Assembly: GCA_949346185.1 (NCBI GenBank)
Contig: CASGVX010000005.1
Location: 1 to 20,252, forward strand
Direction of reading: 5' to 3'
Source of the DNA: an uncultured Lachnospiraceae bacterium
GTDB taxonomy: Bacteria; Bacillota; Clostridia; Lachnospirales; Lachnospiraceae
Length of the DNA: 20,252 bases
The notes under the pieces are model-generated. The model worked only from the letters and a program-made list of their open reading frames with translations, was not told the DNA's origin and made no database searches. This document shows positions 7,468 to 15,049 of the stretch, in pieces (position 1 is the first letter of the stretch; each line of letters starts with the position of its first letter). A program made the position numbers and the translations under genes.

Positions 7468-8658
7468 TCATGGCCACTCCTTCATCTGCCCCATCAATTC
7501 CTCCCATGTATATGCTTCCTCAAAGAGAAACTCCTCCTCCAGATAATCCAGATTATCTTGGGAATGCTCCACTTCCTTGGCAAATATCCGCATCACATCC
7601 ACCCGGTCCTCCCTGCCATATCGCCCCTTCTTCCAGTAGCGCATCGCATCCATATCCCTCACGAACAGCCAGGAAACCGCCACAAACTGCACCTTTCCCC
7701 AGAAATTCCAATCATCCACGCACCTAGATACCATGAGATAAGCAAGGTATACCGCCAAATGTTCCCACTCATACTCTCGATGCTCTCCCTCCATCTGAAA
7801 GTCATAGCCTGCCATCGCCTCCCCATAATTCCCAGCGCCATCCTGCCCCGCAAAAGCCGCCTGCATATCCAGCAGATACTGTTCCCACTCCCCATTGATA
7901 CTATCCAAGCCGGAAAATGTGGTAAGACGCTTCAAAAAAGAGCGATACCGCCCCTCGGACACATCTTCCCATTTCTTCTCAATCCCTGCCGCCTGGCCAA
8001 TATAATAAGAAAACGCTTGACTGCAGAGCCCTTCTATCCCCTCCACATCTTCCCCATTCAGCCTCTGCTGCACTTCCTTTCCATAACAGAGAAATCCACC
8101 CATCCTCTCCCAGATGGAATGCGTCCTCTCCTGCAGGATGTCCAGGCCATAATCCCTAGCAGCCCGAATGCTCTGACCAAAAAGAACTTCCTCCTCTTCC
8201 TCCTCTATATCCAGCTCCCCCTCTTCTTCCTCCGTGAGAAATGCCACCCTCTCCGGGCTGCCAAAAATCAACCTGCCCGCTTCCCCGCAACTTGGGCTGA
8301 TGGAAATCTCCCTCACGCCCCCATACTCCAAAAAGTTCCGAGGCGTATAGGTGCACACGTCGCAGATGGCATCCTCCCCCAAGGTGAGAATCATCTCGCA
8401 AAGCCCATCTTCCTGCAAAAACGGACACCGCTTCCCCTCTCCCAGAATAAACCCATGAGCCTCGTAGGCAGTTTCCCCACTCCCCTCAGATTCCTTGATG
8501 CATCCCCGCACCTTCTCCCCGAAACCACCGGGCAGTTTCTGATAATAGTCATAACTAACTTCATCAATATCAATCTCCCACCCGGCGCAGCAGGTATCCT
8601 CGCATTTCCCCGCAATACAGGAGAATTTTTTATAATAGGAAGGAACCCTTACTTTCAT
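7468..8658 (-). CDS. FliB-like lysine N-methylase family protein
   Basis: The 396-residue protein matches the family annotated as flagellin lysine N-methylase (FliB), which methylates surface lysines of flagellin in Salmonella. The visible signature is two cysteine sets: Cys14, 19, 23, 24 in CIAGKCEDTCCAGW, and Cys78, 87, 99, 102 in CPFLQEDGLCEMI...CDVCTYTPRNF. A hydrophilic, Trp/Tyr-rich helical C-terminal half follows. I placed the start at 8658 because GGAGG lies 6 nt upstream; the frame extends to 8721, but that part has no such site. Clostridial members of this family often occur away from flagellar genes, so the flagellin substrate is family inference only. It is the first gene of a probable operon with the CxxCxxCC and S66 genes. 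Confidence 0.8.
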   Translation of the reverse strand: MKVRVPSYYKKFSCIAGKCEDTCCAGWEIDIDEVSYDYYQKLPGGFGEKVRGCIKESEGSGETAYEAHGFILGEGKRCPFLQEDGLCEMILTLGEDAICDVCTYTPRNFLEYGGVREISISPSCGEAGRLIFGSPERVAFLTEEEEGELDIEEEEEEVLFGQSIRAARDYGLDILQERTHSIWERMGGFLCYGKEVQQRLNGEDVEGIEGLCSQAFSYYIGQAAGIEKKWEDVSEGRYRSFLKRLTTFSGLDSINGEWEQYLLDMQAAFAGQDGAGNYGEAMAGYDFQMEGEHREYEWEHLAVYLAYLMVSRCVDDWNFWGKVQFVAVSWLFVRDMDAMRYWKKGRYGREDRVDVMRIFAKEVEHSQDNLDYLEEEFLFEEAYTWEELMGQMKEWP

Positions 8659-8933
8659 CGCAAACCTCCATGAAATGATGCCAAAGCCAAAAGCAGATAG
8701 CAATGCAGCAATCTGCCGCATCAGTCGATGGCAAAATACCTTTTGAACCCAACATCATTATATTATTATTCCAATGCTAACAACATGCGTCCATATTACC
8801 ATATTTTTTCATTATAATCCACTGCCAGTCGTTGCGCTCTCAACATTGAAATGCACACATTTTGCAAAAAAACTGCAAAATGGCGCCGAAAAAACTCGTA
8901 CTTCTGGCACTGTGGCGAAGTTTCCTATAAGTT
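8659..8933 (-). promoter_or_regulatory. Regulatory gap upstream of the FliB-like gene
   Basis: No gene is visible. On the minus strand it holds a 9-bp inverted repeat (CATTTTGCA/TGCAAAATG, 8858-8882), a GGCGCC palindrome beside it, a TATAAT hexamer (8811-8816) whose best -35 (TTGAGA) is 21 nt away, and an extended -10-like TGG-TAATAT (8793-8801). The stretch is AT-rich and must contain the promoter for the FliB-like operon, since the preceding gene ends in a terminator. I cannot fix which -10 is used. Confidence 0.4.
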
Positions 8934-8967
8934 AAAAATAGAGCCGCAGATTGCCGGCTCTATTTTT
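8934..8967 (-). terminator. Rho-independent terminator of the AMP ligase gene
   Basis: A 13-bp perfect stem, AAAAATAGAGCCG with its complement (8934-8946 and 8955-8967), encloses an 8-nt loop. On the minus strand it ends in five T residues, and it lies 20 nt after the ligase stop codon. The A-tract on the other side makes it potentially bidirectional. Confidence 0.9.
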
Positions 8968-8987
8968 GAAATATATATTACATGAAT

Positions 8988-10691
8988 TTACTCCATCGTT
9001 TCTTTCCCCACCAAGTTATCCGCGCCATACTTCTTGCGAAGCTTAGGCTTCTCAATCTTTCCCGTGGCATTTCTGGGAATCTCCTCGAAAATAAATTCCT
9101 TCGGCCTCTTATAGCGAGGCAATCCCAGACAAAATTCCACAATTTCCTCCCTGGTACATTCCATATCTTCCTTTACTTCTATAACGGCGGCGGTCTTCTC
9201 TCCCAGCCTTCGATCCGGCAATCCAATCACCGCCGCATCCTTCACCTTCTCATAGCGTCGCAGGAAGTCCTCAATCTGCACCGGATAGATATTCTCTCCT
9301 CCGCTGACAATCACATCCTTCTTTCTGTCCACCAAGAAATAAAACCCATCCTGATCCTGCAGCGCCATATCTCCAGTGAAAAGCCACCCATCTTTCAACG
9401 TCTCCGCCGTTGCCTCTTCATTATTATAATAGCATGACATCACGCCAGGACCTTTTACGCACAATTCTCCCACGTTGCCTTGGGAAACCTCCCTGCCATC
9501 CTCATCCACAATCTTGCATTCCCAGCGGTATCCCGGCACGCCAATAGCGCCTACTTTATGGATATTCTCCATTCCCAGATGGACGCAGCCCGGCCCGGTG
9601 GATTCCGACAAGCCATAATTGGTATCATAGTCATGCTTCGGGAAGTGCTCCTTCCACCGCTTAATCAGGGATGGCGGCACAGGCTGGGCGCCGATGTGCA
9701 TCAATCTCCACTGGGACAGCCGATAGTCTTCCTTCTTCAACTCTCCCCGATCCAAAGCATCTAAAATATCCTGAGCCCAAGGCACCAATAGCCAGACAAT
9801 CGTACATTTCTCCTTGGACACCGCCGACAGAATCGTCTCCGGCTTAGTTCCTTTCAGGAGCACGGCTCGGCTTCCCGCCACCAAGCTTCCCATCCAATGG
9901 AACTTGGCTCCCGTGTGATACAGGGGCGGAATGCACAGGAACGTATCCTCCCTCCCGGTGGCATGATGCTTCTGCTCCATCTCTGCCGCCTGAGTCAAAC
10001 TCTGGTGCTTATGTAATATTGCCTTGGGAAATCCCGTCGTTCCCGAGGAAAAATAAATGGCTCCATCATCCTCATCCGTAATCTCTACTTCCGGCCTCTT
10101 GCTGGAACAGTCTGCCACCAATTCCCTGTAGCTCTCTGCAAATCCGGGACAGCTGTCCCCCACGTAAATCAAAAGCCGTCCCTTGCTCAGCCGCTCCGCA
10201 TGAGTCTCAATGCGCCCGATAAACGCCGGATCAAACACAATCATGTCCACTTCCGCCAGTTCCGCACAGTACAAAATCTCCTCCGCATCATATCGGAAAT
10301 TAAACGGGACTGCAATGGCGCCACTCTTTAACACGCCAAAATAAATTGGCAGCCACTCCAGGCAATTATACATCAGGATTGCCACCTTGTCCCCCTTCTT
10401 AATGCCACGGCCAAGAAGCATATTGGCAAAGCGGTTGGCCTTCTCGTCAAATACGCCCCAAGTAATCTCCCTGCGATAAGGCTCGAATCTTGTGGGCTCT
10501 ATCAGCCCATACTCCTTCCAGCTAATTCTCCTAGTGTCCTTCTCCTCCGGATTCAGTTCTACCAATGCCACCTCATCCGTATAAAGGCTGGCATTTCTCT
10601 CTAAATAATCTGTCACTGGCATCTCGCTATACTCCACCGAATTTCCGGCGCCTTTCTCCCAAATATTTGCATCTGTTTCGTTCAATTCCAT
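8988..10691 (-). CDS. AMP-dependent acyl-CoA synthetase (class I adenylate-forming)
   Basis: It should activate a carboxylic acid, probably a fatty or aromatic acid, to the acyl-adenylate and then to acyl-CoA in the cytoplasm. All core motifs are present in 567 residues: the phosphate loop IYFSSGTTGFPKA (212-224), YGLSEST (359-365), GWLFTGD with Asp441, the hinge VDRKKDVIVSGGENIYP (454-470), and the C-terminal catalytic lysine Lys545 in NATGKIEKPKL. The start is uncertain. The ATG at 10691 has no good Shine-Dalgarno and sits behind a GC hairpin, whereas an in-frame ATG at 10622 (MPVTDYLERN) has GTGGAG 9 nt upstream and would give 544 residues. The gene has its own promoter and terminator and no pathway neighbours, so the substrate is unknown. 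Confidence 0.92.
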   Translation of the reverse strand: MELNETDANIWEKGAGNSVEYSEMPVTDYLERNASLYTDEVALVELNPEEKDTRRISWKEYGLIEPTRFEPYRREITWGVFDEKANRFANMLLGRGIKKGDKVAILMYNCLEWLPIYFGVLKSGAIAVPFNFRYDAEEILYCAELAEVDMIVFDPAFIGRIETHAERLSKGRLLIYVGDSCPGFAESYRELVADCSSKRPEVEITDEDDGAIYFSSGTTGFPKAILHKHQSLTQAAEMEQKHHATGREDTFLCIPPLYHTGAKFHWMGSLVAGSRAVLLKGTKPETILSAVSKEKCTIVWLLVPWAQDILDALDRGELKKEDYRLSQWRLMHIGAQPVPPSLIKRWKEHFPKHDYDTNYGLSESTGPGCVHLGMENIHKVGAIGVPGYRWECKIVDEDGREVSQGNVGELCVKGPGVMSCYYNNEEATAETLKDGWLFTGDMALQDQDGFYFLVDRKKDVIVSGGENIYPVQIEDFLRRYEKVKDAAVIGLPDRRLGEKTAAVIEVKEDMECTREEIVEFCLGLPRYKRPKEFIFEEIPRNATGKIEKPKLRKKYGADNLVGKETME

Positions 10692-10697
10692 TCCAAC

Positions 10698-10711
10698 GGC
10701 GGCAGTCCGCC
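10698..10711 (-). promoter_or_regulatory. GC hairpin before the AMP ligase start
   Basis: GGCGG/CCGCC flank 4 nt just 6 nt upstream of the ATG at 10691, where a Shine-Dalgarno would normally be. It could restrict initiation at that ATG in favour of the internal start at 10622. Confidence 0.4.
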
Positions 10712-10730
10712 ATATACACCGCTATGATTT

Positions 10731-10759
10731 AGGATAGCATATCAATGATTTGAAGTCAA
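10731..10759 (-). promoter_or_regulatory. Sigma-A promoter with extended -10 for the AMP ligase
   Basis: On the minus strand there is a -35 TTGACT (10754-10759), a 17-nt spacer ending in TGC, and a -10 TATCCT (10731-10736). TGn next to the -10 is the extended -10 motif. The leader to 10691 would be about 33 nt. Confidence 0.7.
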
Positions 10760-10809
10760 TGATACAGTACGCCAGCAGCGACAGCGAAAAGAAACACCTC
10801 TACGCAATC

Positions 10810-13134
10810 CTACTTTACCTTCACAGTCTTGCTCTTGGTCTTGTAACCGCTCTTCTTTACCTGCACCCTCACCTTGACGCCCTTGGCAAGTTTCTTTGAC
10901 AGCTTGATCTTTACCGCCCCCTTCTTGGTAGCCGTCACGGTAATCTTCTTCACCTTCTTCCTGCCCTTCTTTGCAATCTTCTTATTTAATGATACCGTCA
11001 CCTTGGCCTTGGCGATGGTCTTCACCTGAATCACCTTCTTGCCCTTCTTTGCCGTGACGGACAACTTCTTGATGGTCTTCTTGACGGACTCGGTACCACT
11101 GCCAGAACCCTGTCCATTCCCGGCATTGCCGTCATTCCCGCCATTGCCGTCATTGCCGCCATTCCCTGCGCCATCCCCCGGGTCAGGCAGTCCCAGATAC
11201 TTATAATACTCATCCAGATAATCATTCATGCTAGAGATATAGCCACCTCGCCGACTGACAAAATCTTTCAGCGACTGGTAGCTGGCATAGCCTGTCGCCG
11301 TGCCACGGCACCAGCCATCTGCCTCGCTGGCTCCGAAATACCGAGTAAAATACTGCTTAAATAACGGCTCGTAAGTATTTCTAAACTGATCCAACTTCTT
11401 CTGAGCCATATCCTTCTCAAAAGTAGCATCGGCAAACCCTGCCAGTTCCTTTTTGAAATCCTCCCGAAATCCCTGATTGCTCATCAGCAGGATAAAACAC
11501 TGCAGTGCAGGATTCATGGGTCTGGTCTTATTCTGCCCCAGAAGGCCTTTTCCATCAGTCTCGTAATTTCCTTCCTTGATCGTATTGACCCTGGCATCTC
11601 CCGAGCCATTGCATCCGCCGAAATCCAGGTCATAGAAGCAGAAACGCCACCTTCCATCCCCATATTTATTTGCAGGATCCAACATATTGGTCTTCCACAT
11701 GGACCAGTTCTTATCCGGCCAGTCCCACTTATTGTTTACCCAGACATTCACTGCGAAATAATCCATCACCGACTGGGGATCTACCAATTTCGCAAAGGCG
11801 TCATAGTCTGATTTATTCACCAGATGGTCATGGGTCTCAAAGAACTTTAGCAAATCCTTATAATAATAAGTGCTATCCGTAACGCCCTGCGGCAGAGTCC
11901 CCTCATCCAGCTTATAGCCATATGCCTCGTCCTCCTCCGCATCAGATGCTTTATACACCACCACAGAGTCCTTAATCACTCCATGGGTCACCTCGAAATA
12001 ATTGTCGTCGTAATCCTGCTGCAGCAGATACAGCCCCCAGTACTCTCCATCAATATACACCACGCAAGCCCTGGAAGATTGCGCCTCGCAAGCCAAATCC
12101 TTTAGCATGCTCTGCCAGTAGGCATCATTGTACTTCGTGCCGGAAAATGCGTAGTTGCCCCCATTGCGCAGAACCAGCTTCTTGTACTTGTCAATGACAT
12201 TTCCCTTTTCATCCTTGGCATCGGCAAAAAAAGGATACTTGAAATTCTTCACTCCATAATCCGCCCTGGCATAAAGGCGAAGCCCCTTCATCAGGTCAGA
12301 GCGGGAATAGTTTCCTTGGATGCGGATGCCGCAGTCCTGCTGCAGCTTGCAGTCCATCCTCGTGCCATCCGTCTCAAAATAATCAATATGGGCATTCCTC
12401 TCCCAATCCCTTCCCTTCTGAGAATAGTTCCCCGGAATGTTCCTCGCCTTATCTTTCACCTTCCAAGTACCATGCTCTTCTATGTACGCCTTCAAGGAAT
12501 CGTCAAAAATCTTGCCCCTTACATAAATCCCCTTTTCATAATCAAACAAATCGTCATAGTCCACGGAAATAGACATCACCGACAGGGGAATCCCCGCTGC
12601 GCTGGCACTCTCCTTCGCCCCCTGGATGTGTTCTGCCACCGTCCCCACGAAAAAGGTATTCGTGGACACTGCGCCATAATTCCCGGCGGCATCTGCTGCC
12701 ACCGCCTTCACTACCGTTCCCTTGTCCACCTCACTGTCTGCCGGAGCCTTCCTGCTATCTCCAAAAGTCTTTGTAGCAGAATCCCAGACAGCATAGCCTG
12801 TATCAAACTTCACCGGATCCACTGCCGTGACATAATTGGCATCCCCGCTGCGGTCCACCACGGACAATGCACCTTCATACTTGGTTCTGGTCTTGCTGGA
12901 GACAGGGCTGCTCCCATCCAATGTATAATAAATTGCCGAAGCCCCCGGACATTTTAATGTCAGGGAAAAACCTTCGGCATACATGCCGCTTCCATGGGAC
13001 ATGGTAACCGGCAGATTGACCTGCTCTGCCGCCTGTACGATCCGCCCCCCCTCTGCCGAGAGGACTGCCGCCGCACCGAACGCCCCCAGCATCAGGGCAA
13101 ATCCCAGTGCAGATAACGTTTTTTTCAATCTCAT
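10810..13134 (-). CDS. Exported CotH-family kinase-like protein with lysine-rich tail
   Basis: CotH proteins are protein kinase-fold enzymes; Bacillus CotH phosphorylates spore coat proteins. The start at 13134 follows AAGGAGG by 7 nt and yields 774 residues. Order: signal peptide (RLKKTLSALGFALMLGAFGAAAVLSA, about 1-28), a chitobiase/hexosaminidase C-terminal-type beta domain with IYYTLDGSSP (about 45-165), the CotH core (about 190-640) with DCGIRIQGNYSR, YIDGEYWGLYLL, NKWDWPDKNW and WRFCFYDLDFGG (the Asp residues at 502 and 504 are likely metal ligands), a Gly/Asn linker (about 652-682), and a tail of 92 residues with about 34 lysines. Bacillus CotH lacks a signal peptide, so this one is probably a secreted or surface member, as in other clostridia. 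It starts 199 nt after spoVAC; I could not identify a sigma-E or sigma-K promoter or a terminator in that gap. Confidence 0.87.
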   Translation of the reverse strand: MRLKKTLSALGFALMLGAFGAAAVLSAEGGRIVQAAEQVNLPVTMSHGSGMYAEGFSLTLKCPGASAIYYTLDGSSPVSSKTRTKYEGALSVVDRSGDANYVTAVDPVKFDTGYAVWDSATKTFGDSRKAPADSEVDKGTVVKAVAADAAGNYGAVSTNTFFVGTVAEHIQGAKESASAAGIPLSVMSISVDYDDLFDYEKGIYVRGKIFDDSLKAYIEEHGTWKVKDKARNIPGNYSQKGRDWERNAHIDYFETDGTRMDCKLQQDCGIRIQGNYSRSDLMKGLRLYARADYGVKNFKYPFFADAKDEKGNVIDKYKKLVLRNGGNYAFSGTKYNDAYWQSMLKDLACEAQSSRACVVYIDGEYWGLYLLQQDYDDNYFEVTHGVIKDSVVVYKASDAEEDEAYGYKLDEGTLPQGVTDSTYYYKDLLKFFETHDHLVNKSDYDAFAKLVDPQSVMDYFAVNVWVNNKWDWPDKNWSMWKTNMLDPANKYGDGRWRFCFYDLDFGGCNGSGDARVNTIKEGNYETDGKGLLGQNKTRPMNPALQCFILLMSNQGFREDFKKELAGFADATFEKDMAQKKLDQFRNTYEPLFKQYFTRYFGASEADGWCRGTATGYASYQSLKDFVSRRGGYISSMNDYLDEYYKYLGLPDPGDGAGNGGNDGNGGNDGNAGNGQGSGSGTESVKKTIKKLSVTAKKGKKVIQVKTIAKAKVTVSLNKKIAKKGRKKVKKITVTATKKGAVKIKLSKKLAKGVKVRVQVKKSGYKTKSKTVKVK

Positions 13135-13333
13135 CCAACTTCCTCCTTGTAGTAAATAATATTGTTGCAATGCGTTCCTCTCTTCTCCCCCGGCAATACA
13201 TTACTTTCATGATAACATATCCGCCCACTCATGCATATGAGATATTTAGAGATATATTACCCATATAATTGCATCTAATATTATTCACGGCTCCGAACTC
13301 ATAGCAGCCAAGCAGGCTTTCAGCGATGAAATG

Positions 13334-13843
13334 CTACCACCAGGCAAAGCATTTGCCTCCCCAGTAGATTACTCCCAGAACCCAGCTGCAGAATATACCA
13401 TATAAAATAACCGGGCCTGCAATGGAAAAAATTCGGCATCCCACGCCAAACACGTCCCCCTCAGACTGAAACTCTACCGCCGGAGATGCCACGGAATTGG
13501 CAAAGCCCGTAATAGGAACCAAACTGCCGGCGCCACCGAACTGCCCCAGTTTTTGATAGAGATTGAGCCCGGTAAATAGCACGCTCAAAAACACCAGCGA
13601 CAGGGTGCCATACAGCCCGGACAGTTCCTTTCCATTGCCCAGATACTGATACAATTCAATAAATCCCTGCCCCAGGGTGCAAATCGCCCCGCCCACCAAG
13701 AAAGCCTTGAAGCAGTTGGCAAAACCATTATTCTTTGGCGTCATATTTTCTACATAGGCATTGTATCTCTCCTTCTTCACCTCGTCATCTTTCTCCTGAA
13801 TGACCTCCTCTATGGTTGGATCCGTATTATCCTTTTCCTGCAT
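13334..13843 (-). CDS. spoVAC: Stage V sporulation protein AC (SpoVAC)
   Basis: SpoVAC is the membrane, channel-like component of the SpoVA Ca-DPA transport system in the forespore inner membrane; Bacillus SpoVAC behaves as a mechanosensitive channel. The 169-residue product (Bacillus about 150) has an acidic, Glu/Asp/Lys-rich N-terminal 40 residues, then the family block NCFKAFLVGGAICTLGQG, a second hydrophobic segment with YGTLSLVFLSVLFTGL, the conserved GGAGSLVPITGFANSVASPAVEF loop motif (quoted in parts: GSLVPITGFANS, SPAVEF) and a C-terminal hydrophobic pair ending WVLGVIYW. The Shine-Dalgarno AAGGAGG is ideal, 6 nt before the ATG, and directly abuts a 3 x 17 bp tandem repeat. It is the last spoVA gene of this cluster; spoVAD does not follow. 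Confidence 0.96.
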   Translation of the reverse strand: MQEKDNTDPTIEEVIQEKDDEVKKERYNAYVENMTPKNNGFANCFKAFLVGGAICTLGQGFIELYQYLGNGKELSGLYGTLSLVFLSVLFTGLNLYQKLGQFGGAGSLVPITGFANSVASPAVEFQSEGDVFGVGCRIFSIAGPVILYGIFCSWVLGVIYWGGKCFAWW

Positions 13844-13854
13844 ATCGCACCTCC

Positions 13855-13905
13855 TTAGGAACTTTACGTTCTTAGGAACTTTACGTTCTTAGGAACTTTA
13901 CGTTC
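13855..13905 (-). repeat. Three exact 17-bp tandem repeats between spoVAB and spoVAC
   Basis: The plus-strand unit TTAGGAACTTTACGTTC occurs three times head to tail without a mismatch (13855-13871, 13872-13888, 13889-13905). It fills the gap between the spoVAB stop and the spoVAC Shine-Dalgarno. Each unit holds a short dyad (GAAC/GTTC around 5 nt), so the RNA could form up to three small hairpins, and the TTCCT of a unit can also pair with the AGGAG of the ribosome site. The period is not a multiple of three and the block is not coding. Confidence 0.95.
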
Positions 13906-13906
13906 C

Positions 13907-14335
13907 TTATATTCTCCAAAACATCAGCTGCACAAAACTGCCCACCATCTTTCCCAGGGCCATGGCCGTAATCACCACCGGTAGTCCGGTGTTCAAATTC
14001 AGTCTCTGGCACAGTACGGGAATCACTTTCAATGTCTCTGCCAGAGCCATGGCAAGACATCCCACAAATACCCCCGCAAATAGGCCGAATATGGTCATGC
14101 CCACCCATCCGACGGCCACGTGCACCTGATAGACCGTCAGGACGGAACCCGCCAGCCCCCCTAGGGCAATCGTGGTCTCTATCTGGTAGACACGGCTGGC
14201 CTGTCCCAATCGATCCGCCAATCTGGGAATCACTTTCAGCATTGATATAAAGGCAAAGACGCCGCCAGCCACTGCCAGCCCCCCCGCAAAGCCCACTATC
14301 CCCAAAATAATCCATTGCACCACTTCTATCAGCAT
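13907..14335 (-). CDS. spoVAB: Stage V sporulation protein AB (SpoVAB)
   Basis: SpoVAB is a small integral membrane protein of the SpoVA system; its individual role is not settled, but it is encoded with SpoVAA in spore formers. The 142-residue product is the family length (Bacillus 141). It is almost entirely hydrophobic, with about four membrane segments: IILGIVGFAGGLAVAGGVFAF, ALGGLAGSVLTVYQV, WVGMTIFGLFAGVFVGCLAMAL and LPVVITAMALGKMVGSFVQL. The motif LKVIPRLADR recurs as LKVIPVLCQR, suggesting an internal duplication. The start at 14335 has TGAGGA about 10 nt upstream. It lies 79 nt after spoVAA and 63 nt before spoVAC, with the tandem repeat in that second gap. Confidence 0.94.
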   Translation of the reverse strand: MLIEVVQWIILGIVGFAGGLAVAGGVFAFISMLKVIPRLADRLGQASRVYQIETTIALGGLAGSVLTVYQVHVAVGWVGMTIFGLFAGVFVGCLAMALAETLKVIPVLCQRLNLNTGLPVVITAMALGKMVGSFVQLMFWRI

Positions 14336-14414
14336 ATCCTATTTTCCTCATTTCTGCATTGCATTTCCTGCGGAGGGGAAGTTTCTACCCTATTCCAGCC
14401 CTCCCAATGCACCA

Positions 14415-15038
14415 TTACTTAATCGTCTTGCCCTCCCGATCCGCATCATTGATGATTGCCTTATTTTTCTCTTCCTCATAATTCCTCATCTCCATGTGGA
14501 TTGGCGTGGGGTCATCATGAATCTTGCTCCCCTTGAAATGGTTGTAGAATCCCATCACGCCCAAGAATATCCCCAAGCAATAAGCAGTTTCCATAATGGT
14601 TCCCGAATGCTTTTTCGAGCCAGTCACCAGATTATAAAAATTGTCAAACACGTCACTGACGCTCACATCCGTATTGAACGTCATTATCGTAAAGGCAGCG
14701 CCGATAAAGATGATAAAGGAAAGCAGCACCAATTTTGCATAATCCGCCCCCTTTTTCGGCGCAATGGGCATCTGGTATTCCACCACGAAATCCGGCTCTC
14801 CCACACTTTCTATGATATACCCGGGAAAAGACTTCTGGATTGTCTCAATGATCTTCATCACCGAAAAGATAATCTTCTGATTCTTGTCCCCCTTCAGCGT
14901 ATAGAGAACCAGATCGCCAATCTCTTTCACCACATCCCCATGCACGCTGTAAATCTCCAGCACGTCATCCATCAGGATCTTTCTATTGACAACTTGGGTA
15001 CTCTGGGATGCCTTAATATAAATAACCCCTTCTCTCAT
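14415..15038 (-). CDS. spoVAA: Stage V sporulation protein AA (SpoVAA)
   Basis: SpoVAA is a membrane-anchored component of the SpoVA complex in the forespore membrane. The 207-residue product matches the family length (Bacillus about 206). It has a soluble N-terminal domain (about 1-98, with IYIKASQSTQV and FVVEYQMP), two membrane segments (about 102-120 and 148-166) and a charged C-terminal tail (EEEKNKAIINDADREGK). The ATG at 15038 lies 11 nt after the stop of the 59-residue gene; the GAGGGTGAG at that gene's end probably serves as its ribosome site, which suggests translational coupling. It is transcribed from the sigma-G-type promoter at 15362-15390. Confidence 0.9.
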   Translation of the reverse strand: MREGVIYIKASQSTQVVNRKILMDDVLEIYSVHGDVVKEIGDLVLYTLKGDKNQKIIFSVMKIIETIQKSFPGYIIESVGEPDFVVEYQMPIAPKKGADYAKLVLLSFIIFIGAAFTIMTFNTDVSVSDVFDNFYNLVTGSKKHSGTIMETAYCLGIFLGVMGFYNHFKGSKIHDDPTPIHMEMRNYEEEKNKAIINDADREGKTIK

Positions 15039-15049
15039 AATCTATATTC

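Noticed and set aside
7258..8673. Long open frame of 471 codons on the plus strand
   Set aside because: It is antisense to the FliB-like gene, its translation is Pro/His/Leu-rich low complexity, it has no ribosome site and no family resemblance. It arises from codon bias of the true gene.
8780..8850. Sixteen-codon open frame (MLRAQRLAVDYNEKIW) in the gap before the FliB-like gene
   Set aside because: It has no Shine-Dalgarno, overlaps candidate promoter elements and is too short to support without conservation data.
13135..13333. Sigma-E or sigma-K promoter before the CotH gene
   Set aside because: A TAATATT -35-like box exists, but no matching -10 (CATACAHT or CATANNNTA) lies at the right spacing.
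13855..13905. CRISPR-like array
   Set aside because: The three 17-bp units are directly contiguous with no spacers and no cas genes are present.
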